Part shown: piece after piece, positions 7,319 through 17,868 of the stretch | Layout: every line of letters starts with the position of its first letter | Numbering within the stretch: the first letter of the stretch is position 1 | Assembly (NCBI GenBank): GCA_964353015.1 | Contig: CAYGUA010000012.1 | Coordinates: 62,001-126,000 of the forward strand | Origin: JAMZMI01 sp964353015 | Lineage (GTDB): Bacteria; Bacteroidota; Bacteroidia; Cytophagales; Cyclobacteriaceae | Length of the DNA: 64,000 nt | Direction of reading: 5' to 3' | Position numbers and translations under genes: made by a program | Notes under the pieces: model-generated | Told to the model about the DNA's origin: nothing | Seen by the model: the letters and a program-made list of their open reading frames with translations, nothing else | Database searches by the model: none

Positions 7319-10300
7319 ATGAGCGTAAGAACCACAGTTTCAGCCATAATACTGTTTTTGAGTACAGGCTTGTACGCACAGGTAAATGATGATTTTGAGG
7401 ACGGAGATTTTACCAATGATGTGACATGGTCGGGTGATGTTGCTGATTTTGATGTGGACGCAGGTCGACTTCATCTTAATGTTCCATCGCTGACCTCCGA
7501 ATCCTATTTATCCACTCCAAATGTCCTGATCAGTCAAACCACTTGGGAGTTTAAGGTGGAGTTGGGTTTCAATACTACGAGCGGCAATCAGCTGTTTGTT
7601 TATTTAGTTTCCGACAATGCCGTATTGACCGGATCAGTAAATGGGTATTTGGTTCGATTGGGTAATACTGCCGATGAGATAAGTCTATATAGGCAATCAG
7701 GAACCACTTTAACCAAAATAATTGATGGGGCAGATGGGATACTAAATATGTCATCATCAACCGTCCGGGTAAAAGTGACCCGTGATGCAGCAGGCAATTG
7801 GGATCTGTTGAGAGATGAAACCGGCGGGACAAATTATGTGTCTGAAGGGACAATTTTTGATGCGACCTATATAGCTAGTTCATTTTTTGGCTTCAGATGC
7901 GACTATACCACATCGAATTCACAAAAGTTCTGGATGGATGATGTTCATGTCTATAAACCGCTTGATGTCTTGAAAATAGTGGGTGCGAGAGATACTTTAG
8001 TCAGTGTCAAACTCAATCAATATGTGGAGTATGCCACCATAAACTCAGAGAATTTTTTGGTAATCGACAAATTTGGGAAAGTGCTGACCAAGGATGTGAA
8101 AAGAGATTCAAATTTGTTGGATTCGATCAATATTACATTGGTCGACCCACTGGTAACAGATAATTATTTTTATCAATTTTCCAATCTGTCTGACTCGCTT
8201 ACCTCAGAAGTTTCACCACAAATTCAAGGTAGTTTTTCATATCTCAAAATCTCACAACCTGAGTTGTCAACACCAAATTCAAGTCAGATTATTTTGAATT
8301 TTGATGCAGTGCTCAACGAGTATAATGCGCTTTATTCTGCCCAATATATTGTGGACCAGGGCATAGGAGAACCGCAAAATGTCTACCTCGATCCTGTCAA
8401 TAAATCAAGACTAACTTTAAACTTTGACACGGAATTTTCAGAGGGTGTAGATTATGAAATTCGAGCAACTGGGGTGTTGAGTATTGAACAAACTGCCAAT
8501 TATTCCGGCGCGATTAGTTTCCAATATATAATTCCTCTGGTAATCAAGAATGTTGAAGTCTTATCAGAAAGTGAGATTTTACTATCATTCAACAAGCAGC
8601 TTGATCCAATTTCTAGTGAAGATGTGGTCAACTATATTTTTGACTTGGATTTGGGGAATCCTGCTTCAGCGACCCTTCAAAATGATTCACAATCTGTTTT
8701 GCTTTCGTTGAGTGTGCCGCTCGAAAATGAAAATTATACCATATCAATTTCTGATCTGTCTGACACCTTTGGCAATGCGATTAGTAATCTCGGGAACACA
8801 TTTTCATTCAGTTATTTACCTCTCGAAATGGCAGGAATTAGTCAGGTAAACACATCAACTCTCCGACTGGGATTTAACCAAAAAGTGGAGCGCATTTCGG
8901 CGGAAACGCTAACGAATTATGTCATTTTCATTAGCAACCCAGCTCAGGTATTGTTGGAGGACTCAGATTCTACTGTTCTTTTAACTTTTCCCAATCTTGC
9001 GAATAGTACCTATCAATTGGAAGTTTTTGGAATTGAAAATGCCATCCAAAACTCGACTTTAGCCGGCGACATATTTTTTGATTTTGAAAGGCAGACTCCA
9101 CAACGGGACATTGTGATCACAGAGATCATGGCAGATCCCACGCCAACAATAGGCCAGCCTGATGCCGAATATTTGGAAGTTTACAATCGGTCCTCCAATC
9201 ATATAAATCTTCGAAATTTCACTCTCAATGGGGTTTTACTGCCTGCTTATACCATAGAGCCTCAGGCTTATTTATTGATTGCAAATACAGCCAACTACAC
9301 AAACTATTTTTCGACATTGACGAATGCCATCGGTCAATCTGGATTTGATCCACTAACGAATGCTGGAGATGTGGTGGTGCTGCGTGATCAGTTTGGAAAT
9401 GAGGTGGATAGTCTTTTCTTCAACCTCAATTGGTATGATGATCAGATAAAAGATGATGGCGGTTATTCTCTGGAGTTGATCAACCCTGAGCTTGCATGCA
9501 GTGGAGATAATAACTGGACGGCTAGTGCAAATTCTTCCGGTGGAACACCAGGTTTTCAAAATTCGGTTTACTCCATTTCTCCCGATGTGATAGGGCCTAA
9601 AATCATTAGTCTGGAAGTTCCAGATCCAAGGACAATCGCCCTTCTTTTCGATGAACCTTTGGACGAAAATTCGATCATTCCTGCATCTTTTAATCTGCCG
9701 GATTTTGTCATAGCTGATGCGATTCTCAATTCACCTGAAGAAGTTCAAATATCACTAAATCAGGATTTGATTTCCGAGACTTACAATGTGTTAGAACTCT
9801 CCGGAGTTAAAGATTGCTCAGGCAATTCGACTCAGAATTCGAGTTTTGGTTTTTATTATGACATCACCCCACCACAATATCAGGAATATGTGATCCTATC
9901 GGATAATGAGATCGCGCTGAAATTCAATGAGCCATTAAATAAAACTGAAGCAGAGCGGGAAGCCAATTTTTTACTTGATGGATTTGCGCCATCCAAAGCA
10001 TTGCTACAGGATTCGGCAATCTTTCGTGTGCATCTGCAATTTGAAAATGATTTTGTGGAAAACAGCACGTATATGATTTCTATTCAAAATCTAAAAGATG
10101 AAACAGGAAATGTGTCTGGGATGCAGCAGGAGCCATTTACCTATGTCAACGAAGTTGATTCTATCTATGTGGTGGCGCCTAATATTCTGGCTTTGAAGTT
10201 GGATAAAATGCCATTAATTTCTAAAGGTCAAAACACCTCTAATTATAAAATTCCAAGCTTTGGATCTCCTAATCAGGCGGTAATAGATGAATCAGATTCC

Positions 10301-13300
10301 ACAATTATCAGACTTTCCTTTTCATCCAATTTTACGGCCAATGTGTCGACAAAAATTTATGTAGAGAATTTGATCGATAAGTATTTTGGAGAGAAGCTGA
10401 TCACTCCAGCGATCTCATTTATATATGATACTCGGGCGCCTGATTTGGATTCGGTTGTGGTACTGGATGAAGCGCATCTGAAGGTTGTCTGGACAGAAAC
10501 AATCAATACTCAAAAAGCAAATTCGGCGAATCGATATAAGTTGGAAGATGGCGAAACACCAACTCAAGTTGAGCTGCTTTCTAATAAATCGGTGATTTTA
10601 GGTTTTGAAAATGATTTTGAAATTGAAAAGACAAAATCAATCTCCGTGACAGGCATTCCGGATTTAGGTGGAAATGTATTTGCTTCAGCCAGAAAGAAAG
10701 ATTTTGTTTATGACCCGAAACCACCGCGATTGGATAAAATCATTCGATCCAGTGATTCTACTTTGAGATTGACTTTCCATGAAAAACTTTGGAGGGATTC
10801 CATCTTCATCCGATCCAATTTTGAATTAGACGGAATCAATCCTCTCGACGCATCAGTGCAAGGACCAGACTCGCTTGAAACCACACTTTATTTTGAGACA
10901 ATATCAGACAATCTGAATTCCACATTCACTTTCAAAAACATCAAGGATAAAAAAGGAAATGTTGCCAATGACTCCACGCTTCATTTGAATACAGAAAATC
11001 CAAATTTTGTCGAACTCATCGCATTGTCGGATTCTACCTTTCGAATAGTTTATAGTGAAGCCATGGACGGCTCAATTGAACAATTACTCAATTATGAAAC
11101 GCCGAATAATATGCCAATTTCTTTAATGCGCATGAGTTCACAGATTGTTGATTTGGAGGTTGAAAAACATTTATTGGCGGGAGATACTTTGGCTATCAAA
11201 CTTTCCAACATTGTTGATTTGGCTGGCAATTCCCTTCAGCAAGAATCTACAGAGTTGATTTTTGACACCTTTTTTGAAAGCTATAAATTTATTGATGATC
11301 GGACAGTAGAGCTGAAATACACGACTCCAATTAAGGCAGTTTCCATGACTCAGTTTGAAATGGCGGACAAGAATCCACAACTCGCAATTTTGGATGGGAA
11401 TGATAAAAAAATAGTCCGATTATTCTTTTCAAATGCAATAGTAGGGAATGAAATGTTTGCACTTTCGTGGAGTGATTTGTCAGACATATATAAACGGAAA
11501 ATTCCAGACTTGTCCATCTCTGTTTTGAATGACAAACTTCCTCCTGATCTGGTTGCTATTGAGTCTGATTTTTTTGGAGTGCTGCTACTGAAATTTTCAG
11601 AGCCGATGGATGAAAACGCGGCAGAATCAGCAAATCTATATTCCATTACCAATATCGGAAATCCTGTTTCAGCAACATATCTGTCCGATTCTATCGTCAA
11701 ACTTGACTTTTCGAATAAGTTGATAGCTGGAAGGAGTTATGACCTGACCATCAAAAACCTACCTGATGTGGCAGGTAATTTTCTTACAGATTTTATAAGT
11801 TCATTTTCATATTCTCCACCTGCATTACCCGCATTTGGTGAGATTATAATTACAGAAATAATGGCAGATCCTGCACCTGTTTTGGGATTGCCGGAGGCCG
11901 AATTCATTGAGCTTTTTAATAGGTCTTCTTTAGAAATTAATCTCAAAGCTTTACGGCTGATTGATCCTTCTGTTTCCGTTGATTTGCCGGATTACACTTT
12001 GGGCTCTGGAGAATATGTCATCCTTACATCGAACTCAAATTTCTCTAGATTTTCGATTGAAAATAAGCTTGGTGTTACGAGTTTTCCGTCGCTGGGTAAT
12101 ACGATTGATTCGTTGGTTTTGATCAATATTGAAGGTCAACTCATTGATCGGGTTGTCTATCAACTCGACTGGTATGGAGATGCTGATAAGGATGATGGCG
12201 GCTATACACTTGAGCTGATCAACCCCGAAAGCCAGTGTTTCGGCAAGGCCAACTGGACAGCTTCAACAAGTGAATTGGGTGGAACTCCGGGCTTGCCCAA
12301 TGCGGTCATGAATCTGGATCCAGATACCCAAGCGCCTTCCATTATTTCATATGACATCAAATCGACCAATGAGCTCGTGTTCCATTTCAATGAACCCATG
12401 GATAGTTTGACATTGGTATCAGCCAGCTATATTGTTGCTGATTTGTCAAAGTCTGCTGTTTCGGTTTCAGGTACTTATTTTGAAAATGTGATGATCAGCT
12501 TTGAGGAAAATTTTGAAGCGGGAAAGGTGTATTCTTTGTCGATCTCAGGTCCGGCTGATTGTTCTGGAAATATGATGTCAGCCACAACCATCGAGTTTGG
12601 TTTGGGTAGAACGCCAGAGTTCAATGAACTATTGATCACCGAAATTATGGCGGATCCTGATCCTGTGGTGAAAGATTTGCCAAATGCGGAATATCTCGAA
12701 GTTTACAATCCCACTGACGATTTGCTTTCACTCGCCGGTGTTTATCTAACAGATGGGGCAGACACAGCCTGGTTCGCATCTCAAATGCTTCGTTCCCATC
12801 AATATCTCATTTTGAGTCCTACAGCTGTGGCAGATGATTTTGGATTAATCGGAGCAGCCATGGGCTTGAGCAATTGGCCCTCTTTGGCCAATGCTGGTGA
12901 GCAGCTCAGTTTGTGGCACGAGAATGAACTGATATTTGCAATCAGATACGATCAAAATTGGCATGATGATAATAAGTCATCGGGTGGATATGCTCTTGAA
13001 ATGAAAGATGTTTCCAATCCATGCGGAGGAAGGTTGGTTTGGGGTAGTGCTAGCAGTTCAAATGGTGGCACTCCTGGCATGACAAACTCCAATACAGCTA
13101 GTGTTCCCGATAATTTTGGACCTGAGTTGTTGTCTGCTTTTGTGATAGAACCGCAGTTGGTTCGATTGACTTTCAGCGAATCGTTGGCTCCAGATGCAGC
13201 ACAATCAGTTCAAATTTCGATTTTACCAACCGTGGAATTGAATGCCGTTGCTAACGACAACTTAAATCGATCTGAGTTGCAAATATCTTTTTCGAATGAA

Positions 13301-14248
13301 TTGGCGATCAATGTACCTTATGAAATTACGATCACCAAAGTTTATGATTGCAATGGCAATGAAATCATGCAAGGCCAGTCTATTTTCGTGAGGCCTGGAG
13401 TTGCGGATAGTCTGAGCTTGATTATCAATGAGGTCCTTTTCGACCCTAAAACAGGCGGGGTGGATTTCGTGGAAGTTTACAATAATTCCGATGAATACAT
13501 TGATTTGAAAAACTGGAATTTGTCAAGGGAATTGGACGGACAGCTGGATCAGATCAGGATTATTTCTGAAGGTGAAAAAATAATTCCGCCACATGAGTAT
13601 CGTGCCTTGACATCAGATTCGGATGAGTTATTTATTCAATATTCTGGAGGAAAGCCTGAAAACTTTATAGACATGGTTTCTTTGCCGGCTTATGCCAATG
13701 ATGAGGGAACCGTCGTTTTGCTGGATGCTGATTTACGTGTCATTGACCGATTCGCCTATTCTGATGGTTATCATTCTCGTTTGCTTAAAAGTGTGGATGG
13801 TGTGTCATTAGAGCGAATAGATTTTAATGCGCCAACACAAAGTCCATCGAACTGGGCTTCTGCTTCAAGTACGGTTGGTTTTGCTACGCCAGGATATTTG
13901 AATTCTCAAAGTTTTGAAGCGCCGCAGATTTCCGGATCCTTGCAGATTGATCCGCGAGTATTTGTACCCGGAAGTGCATCAACAGCCAATCCTTCTTTCA
14001 CCACCATTAATTATCAATTTGAGCAGGCAGGGAAGTTTGCGAATGTGATGGTCTACGACATGTACGGAAGACCGATTTCTGAACTGGCCAACGGAGCTTC
14101 CCTTTCTACCTCAGGATTTTTGCGTTGGGACGGCACGGATAACACAGGCAAGCAAGTGCGCAGCGGCTATTATTTAGTCGTCTTTGAAGTGTTTGACGGC
14201 TCAGGCCGAAAAGACATCCTCAAAGAAACTGTAGTTGTGGGGTGGTGA
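7319..14248 (+). CDS. Giant secreted lamin-tail / Ig-like repeat protein
   Basis: A 2309-residue exported protein with an N-terminal signal peptide (SAIILFLSTGLYAQ). Residues 20-215 look like a concanavalin/LamG-type beta-sandwich (DDFEDGDF, WEFKVELGF, WMDDVHVYKP). Most of the rest consists of bacterial Ig-like repeats of the SbsA/Big_5 kind, each about 90 residues with signatures such as LLSFNKQLD and FGNAISNLG. Four lamin-tail domains are set among them, beginning near residues 597, 1507, 1770 and 2033; the first three start ITEIMADPxP and continue AEYLEVYN or a close variant, and the fourth starts INEVLFDP. The C-terminus (about 2210-2309) is a FlgD/CHU-type Ig-like domain ending KETVVVGW, suggesting export by T9SS. 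It is probably a surface or extracellular adhesive protein. It stands alone, convergent with the MacAB-type operon. Confidence 0.88.
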   Translation: MSVRTTVSAIILFLSTGLYAQVNDDFEDGDFTNDVTWSGDVADFDVDAGRLHLNVPSLTSESYLSTPNVLISQTTWEFKVELGFNTTSGNQLFVYLVSDNAVLTGSVNGYLVRLGNTADEISLYRQSGTTLTKIIDGADGILNMSSSTVRVKVTRDAAGNWDLLRDETGGTNYVSEGTIFDATYIASSFFGFRCDYTTSNSQKFWMDDVHVYKPLDVLKIVGARDTLVSVKLNQYVEYATINSENFLVIDKFGKVLTKDVKRDSNLLDSINITLVDPLVTDNYFYQFSNLSDSLTSEVSPQIQGSFSYLKISQPELSTPNSSQIILNFDAVLNEYNALYSAQYIVDQGIGEPQNVYLDPVNKSRLTLNFDTEFSEGVDYEIRATGVLSIEQTANYSGAISFQYIIPLVIKNVEVLSESEILLSFNKQLDPISSEDVVNYIFDLDLGNPASATLQNDSQSVLLSLSVPLENENYTISISDLSDTFGNAISNLGNTFSFSYLPLEMAGISQVNTSTLRLGFNQKVERISAETLTNYVIFISNPAQVLLEDSDSTVLLTFPNLANSTYQLEVFGIENAIQNSTLAGDIFFDFERQTPQRDIVITEIMADPTPTIGQPDAEYLEVYNRSSNHINLRNFTLNGVLLPAYTIEPQAYLLIANTANYTNYFSTLTNAIGQSGFDPLTNAGDVVVLRDQFGNEVDSLFFNLNWYDDQIKDDGGYSLELINPELACSGDNNWTASANSSGGTPGFQNSVYSISPDVIGPKIISLEVPDPRTIALLFDEPLDENSIIPASFNLPDFVIADAILNSPEEVQISLNQDLISETYNVLELSGVKDCSGNSTQNSSFGFYYDITPPQYQEYVILSDNEIALKFNEPLNKTEAEREANFLLDGFAPSKALLQDSAIFRVHLQFENDFVENSTYMISIQNLKDETGNVSGMQQEPFTYVNEVDSIYVVAPNILALKLDKMPLISKGQNTSNYKIPSFGSPNQAVIDESDSTIIRLSFSSNFTANVSTKIYVENLIDKYFGEKLITPAISFIYDTRAPDLDSVVVLDEAHLKVVWTETINTQKANSANRYKLEDGETPTQVELLSNKSVILGFENDFEIEKTKSISVTGIPDLGGNVFASARKKDFVYDPKPPRLDKIIRSSDSTLRLTFHEKLWRDSIFIRSNFELDGINPLDASVQGPDSLETTLYFETISDNLNSTFTFKNIKDKKGNVANDSTLHLNTENPNFVELIALSDSTFRIVYSEAMDGSIEQLLNYETPNNMPISLMRMSSQIVDLEVEKHLLAGDTLAIKLSNIVDLAGNSLQQESTELIFDTFFESYKFIDDRTVELKYTTPIKAVSMTQFEMADKNPQLAILDGNDKKIVRLFFSNAIVGNEMFALSWSDLSDIYKRKIPDLSISVLNDKLPPDLVAIESDFFGVLLLKFSEPMDENAAESANLYSITNIGNPVSATYLSDSIVKLDFSNKLIAGRSYDLTIKNLPDVAGNFLTDFISSFSYSPPALPAFGEIIITEIMADPAPVLGLPEAEFIELFNRSSLEINLKALRLIDPSVSVDLPDYTLGSGEYVILTSNSNFSRFSIENKLGVTSFPSLGNTIDSLVLINIEGQLIDRVVYQLDWYGDADKDDGGYTLELINPESQCFGKANWTASTSELGGTPGLPNAVMNLDPDTQAPSIISYDIKSTNELVFHFNEPMDSLTLVSASYIVADLSKSAVSVSGTYFENVMISFEENFEAGKVYSLSISGPADCSGNMMSATTIEFGLGRTPEFNELLITEIMADPDPVVKDLPNAEYLEVYNPTDDLLSLAGVYLTDGADTAWFASQMLRSHQYLILSPTAVADDFGLIGAAMGLSNWPSLANAGEQLSLWHENELIFAIRYDQNWHDDNKSSGGYALEMKDVSNPCGGRLVWGSASSSNGGTPGMTNSNTASVPDNFGPELLSAFVIEPQLVRLTFSESLAPDAAQSVQISILPTVELNAVANDNLNRSELQISFSNELAINVPYEITITKVYDCNGNEIMQGQSIFVRPGVADSLSLIINEVLFDPKTGGVDFVEVYNNSDEYIDLKNWNLSRELDGQLDQIRIISEGEKIIPPHEYRALTSDSDELFIQYSGGKPENFIDMVSLPAYANDEGTVVLLDADLRVIDRFAYSDGYHSRLLKSVDGVSLERIDFNAPTQSPSNWASASSTVGFATPGYLNSQSFEAPQISGSLQIDPRVFVPGSASTANPSFTTINYQFEQAGKFANVMVYDMYGRPISELANGASLSTSGFLRWDGTDNTGKQVRSGYYLVVFEVFDGSGRKDILKETVVVGW

Positions 14249-14265
14249 GATTGAGTGTTTAAATC

Positions 14266-15339
14266 TTAAATCTTTTTGATCTTCTCATCCTCAGAAAGTC
14301 CCTCTGTAATTTGGATATTGATCCCATCGGAAAGTCCTGTTTCTACCAGACGTTTTTCAAATTGTTGTTCTCCAGTCATCACTTCCACATAGATATCATC
14401 ACCTTCAAAAAGGAGATTGCTCTCTTTGATTGCGAGAATATTTTCCACCTTTTGAAGTACAATATCTGCAGTGGCACTGTATCCGGCTCTGAGGAAATAG
14501 TCATTTTTCAGCTCAATGGCAGCTTTGATGTCAAACTTAATGGCACCATCTGTATTTTCACCTTTAGGAGAAATGAATTCCAGATTTGCAGCGAAATCCA
14601 CGCCTTCGATCGCACCAACGGAAAGTACTAAATCCATTCCGGGCTTTATTTTTCCCACTTCAGATTCATCTACTTTTCCTTCGAAAATCATTTCTTCCAT
14701 ATCAGCAATAGATGCGATGGTAGATCCTTCGTTGAATGTGTTTGACTCGATGATAAACGTGCCTTCTTTTACCGGAATATCCAGAATCATACCGTCTACT
14801 GTTGATTTAACTATGTTGGAAACATTGCCTGTTTTTTGTGATGAACCCTCACGGATCAGTTCCAGGTTATTTTCAGCCGCTTCCATTTCCTGCTCGCGGA
14901 GCTTATAGTCGAGTAAAAACTGATTGTAGGCGAATTCTGAAATCACTTTTGTATCAAAAAGCTCCTTTTGTCTTTTCAGTTCCTTTTTCGCATTGTCAAA
15001 ATTGATTTTGATTGCATCGAGTTGAGCTTGAGCATTGTTTAAGGCCACCACATTTGGAATGATTTTGATTCTTGCTATCAGATCACCAACTTTTACGGTA
15101 GCACCTTCTTCCACATAAAGTCTCTCCACCACACCTGACACTTGCGATTTCAGGGCAACTTCCTTACGAGGCACAATGGAGCCTGTGGCGATGGTTTTTT
15201 TGACAATGTCTGTTTTGAATGGGGCATCTGTTTCATATACAATTGGTGGCTCTTCTGATTTTTGATATAAGAAATAACCAGTGCCAACAAAGGCGGCAAG
15301 AATAAGAACGATGACAAGTCCGATAAAAAATCTTTTCAT
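14266..15339 (-). CDS. MacA-like periplasmic adaptor subunit (HlyD/MFP family)
   Basis: A 357-residue membrane-fusion protein anchored by an N-terminal helix (FFIGLVIVLILAAFVGTGYF). It has the split biotinyl-lipoyl domain (VALKSQVSGVVERLYVEEG, then VKVGDLIARI; second half VDGMILDIPVKEGTFI), an alpha-helical hairpin at about 95-160 (NAQAQLDAIKINFDNAKKEL) and C-terminal beta-barrel and membrane-proximal domains. It would link the inner-membrane ABC transporter to an outer-membrane channel; no TolC-like gene is present here. It is the last gene of the ATPase-permease-permease-adaptor run, 16 nt after the second permease. Confidence 0.9.
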   Translation of the reverse strand: MKRFFIGLVIVLILAAFVGTGYFLYQKSEEPPIVYETDAPFKTDIVKKTIATGSIVPRKEVALKSQVSGVVERLYVEEGATVKVGDLIARIKIIPNVVALNNAQAQLDAIKINFDNAKKELKRQKELFDTKVISEFAYNQFLLDYKLREQEMEAAENNLELIREGSSQKTGNVSNIVKSTVDGMILDIPVKEGTFIIESNTFNEGSTIASIADMEEMIFEGKVDESEVGKIKPGMDLVLSVGAIEGVDFAANLEFISPKGENTDGAIKFDIKAAIELKNDYFLRAGYSATADIVLQKVENILAIKESNLLFEGDDIYVEVMTGEQQFEKRLVETGLSDGINIQITEGLSEDEKIKKI

Positions 15340-15355
15340 TTTATTTTAGGTTAAT

Positions 15356-16615
15356 TTATTCGTCTCTTAAGGCGATTACAGGGTCAACATTAGCGGCTTT
15401 AATTCCCGGGATGAGTCCGGCGATGATACCAGATACAAGCAACACAAGTATTGCTGAGAAAGCAGCTTTGAAATCAATTTCAGGGTTTGCGAAAAACTCA
15501 CTTTGCATACCAAATTTGGCCATTGCATAGCCAATACCTTCTACCAGAACCACACCCACAACCAGTCCGATATACCCCGGGATGCTGGAAATAACCAGAG
15601 CTTCCTGAATGACCATACTCACAATGGACCAGGGTTTTGCACCGATGGATTTCCTGATTCCAATCTCTTTGGTTCTTTCTCGCACGATGATCAGCATGAT
15701 ATTACCTACGCCAATCATTCCTGCCAATATGGTTCCGATGGCTACCAGCCAGCTGAATGCTGCGATTCCGGAAAACAAGCCTTGCATTTCTTTGAATTCT
15801 TCTTCCACATTGAAGCTGCCTAAAGCCTGACGATCATCAGGAGCGATTTTATGACGGTTTCTAAATACATTTTTGATGATTTCTTCAGTTTCGGCACCAT
15901 GAAATCCATCTTTAGGAATGAAGCCAAACCAGCTAATACTTTCTCCAAGATTGAAAGTCTGCTGAGCCGTGGTGGCCGGAATATGTAGTACCTGAACGTC
16001 ATTTCGACTCTGCTCTCCGGAGGCTCGCGAGTCAAAGATGCCAACCACGCGGAACGGTACCCCATTGATTTTGATGTATTCACCGATGGCTTCCCGATCC
16101 TGAAATAAATCCTCTTTCACCCTTCGTCCCAATACAGCAATTTTCCTTTTTTCTTTGATGTCAATATTATTGATAAAGCGGCCTTCAGTGATCCAAAGAG
16201 GTTGGATGTCTAGATATTGTGGATAGTCGCCCATGATTTGATAGGAAACATCTTTGTCGTCATATCTAATTGTGATTTGAGCGTTGCTGAATCGATTGCT
16301 TACCTGTATGCGTGGCGAAATGGTCTTAAGTTCTTTTACATTTTTTAAGGCTTTGTAATCGTCATTGGTTAGCTGAATCTCTCTGCCAGCCTGAAATCCC
16401 GCATATGGTACAGATGTCACTTCCGTCCAGACGAAAACAGCATTTTTAGCAATGTCAAAATTCTGCATGACGCCATTGCGAAGGCCATTTCCTGCCCCCA
16501 ATAACAAAACGAGCATAAATATTCCCCAAAACACCCCAAAAGCTGTTAATGCTGTGCGAAGCTTATGCTTCCAGATGGTTTGCCCTATTTCTTCCCAAAC
16601 GTCCAGATCAAACAT
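15356..16615 (-). CDS. MacB-type ABC transporter permease
   Basis: A 419-residue permease with one transmembrane helix near residue 20-40 (ALTAFGVFWGIFMLVLLLG), a periplasmic MacB_PCD domain of about 230 residues, and the FtsX-like core at the C-terminus (three helices with the IVRERTKEIGIRKSIGAKPW coupling motif). MacB-type permeases do not form a channel; they transmit ATP-driven motion to the periplasmic adaptor. It lies 2 nt after a paralogous permease of nearly the same length, and the pair probably forms a heterodimer served by the single ATPase encoded upstream. Confidence 0.92.
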   Translation of the reverse strand: MFDLDVWEEIGQTIWKHKLRTALTAFGVFWGIFMLVLLLGAGNGLRNGVMQNFDIAKNAVFVWTEVTSVPYAGFQAGREIQLTNDDYKALKNVKELKTISPRIQVSNRFSNAQITIRYDDKDVSYQIMGDYPQYLDIQPLWITEGRFINNIDIKEKRKIAVLGRRVKEDLFQDREAIGEYIKINGVPFRVVGIFDSRASGEQSRNDVQVLHIPATTAQQTFNLGESISWFGFIPKDGFHGAETEEIIKNVFRNRHKIAPDDRQALGSFNVEEEFKEMQGLFSGIAAFSWLVAIGTILAGMIGVGNIMLIIVRERTKEIGIRKSIGAKPWSIVSMVIQEALVISSIPGYIGLVVGVVLVEGIGYAMAKFGMQSEFFANPEIDFKAAFSAILVLLVSGIIAGLIPGIKAANVDPVIALRDE

Positions 16616-16617
16616 GA

Positions 16618-17868
16618 TTATACATCTTTTAGCGCTTCCACAGGTTTCACATGAGCGGCTTTCAAGGCAGGAATCAAACCTGCTAAAGCCCCGGCAGTCA
16701 CTAAAATGACCAGAGCAATAATTGCCACCTGAAAGTTGATTTCTGGCTTACTGAAAAAATCCAGATCTGCGCCCATTGCATCCAGAGCATAATTGACCGA
16801 TTCTAATAAAACAACTCCAAGAAATAGTCCTATGTAACCGGCTACAGCGGTAATGAAAATTGATTCTTGCATGATCAAACCAATGATAGATTTGGGCGTG
16901 GCACCAAGTGCCTTTCTGATCCCGATTTCCTTGGTTCGCTCTTTTACCACAATGATCATGATATTGCTTACACCTACGATTCCAGCAGTAAGTGTGCCTA
17001 TTCCTACGAGCCAGATAAATGCTTTTATTCCCATAAATAAGTTCTGCACTTGTCGGAAATTTTCTTCCTGGTTGTGTACAAAAAAGGCCTGATTGTCATC
17101 CGGATGAATGGTTTGTCTGTTTTTTAAAAGTTTAACAATATCGCCCTCCAATTCTTTGCCGTTCCGTCCTTGCGCTGTTGTGACGGCAAAAAGAGAAACA
17201 GTTTTCTCGGGATTATAAATTTGCTGAAAGGTGCTAAATGGAATGTAAATTCTGGATGCCTGATCCATGCCATTTGATGCTTCAAAATTAAATACTCCAA
17301 CCACTCTGAAGACGCTCCCTTTGATGTCCAGATATTCGCCCACAGGTTCGACTTCAGGAGGGAAGATGGATTCTGCTACTCTATTCCCTATGTAACAAAC
17401 CTTGCGTTTTTCAATGTCATCCAGCTTGTTCAACGCACGACCTGAAGTCAGTTTTTGGGTGACCTTGATGTCGAAATAATCAGAGCGGGTTCCATAAACA
17501 CCAAAGGCTGATCCCCGGTTTTTATATTTGACGATATAATTGCCTTGCATCCAGTTTTCTGGAGACATGAATTCAATACCCTCAATCTCAGAATCCACCG
17601 ACTTGAGATCACTTTCCTGAAGTTGAAGCTGACGTCCGGAAGGCATGCCACCGTAAGACATAGATGTTCTTGTGGGAATGATCCAAATACTATTGATTGC
17701 ATCAAGCAACATGCTTCTTTGCACTCCGTTTTGTAATCCCTGCCCTGCGCCGAGCAATAGGATCAACATGAGAATTCCCCAAAAAACACCAAAAGCCGTG
17801 GCGAAGGTGCGCATCTTGTTCTTTCCAATTGCCTGGAAAATTTCCTGCCATTTATCGATATCAAACAT
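16618..17868 (-). CDS. MacB-type ABC transporter permease (paralog)
   Basis: A 416-residue paralog of the adjacent permease, with the same order: N-terminal helix (FATAFGVFWGILMLILLLG), periplasmic domain, and FtsX-like core with VVKERTKEIGIRKALGATPK followed by two more helices. The two proteins share the start MFD(I/L)D and the DxWxEI motif, consistent with local gene duplication and a heterodimeric transporter. Its start overlaps the ATPase gene by 8 nt. The substrate is unknown; related systems move lipoproteins, peptides or macrolides. Confidence 0.92.
   Translation of the reverse strand: MFDIDKWQEIFQAIGKNKMRTFATAFGVFWGILMLILLLGAGQGLQNGVQRSMLLDAINSIWIIPTRTSMSYGGMPSGRQLQLQESDLKSVDSEIEGIEFMSPENWMQGNYIVKYKNRGSAFGVYGTRSDYFDIKVTQKLTSGRALNKLDDIEKRKVCYIGNRVAESIFPPEVEPVGEYLDIKGSVFRVVGVFNFEASNGMDQASRIYIPFSTFQQIYNPEKTVSLFAVTTAQGRNGKELEGDIVKLLKNRQTIHPDDNQAFFVHNQEENFRQVQNLFMGIKAFIWLVGIGTLTAGIVGVSNIMIIVVKERTKEIGIRKALGATPKSIIGLIMQESIFITAVAGYIGLFLGVVLLESVNYALDAMGADLDFFSKPEINFQVAIIALVILVTAGALAGLIPALKAAHVKPVEALKDV

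Noticed and set aside
11350..11700. 116-residue antisense ORF inside the giant lamin-tail gene
   Set aside because: It is a shadow of the real gene; the plus-strand frame has continuous Ig-like repeats across it.
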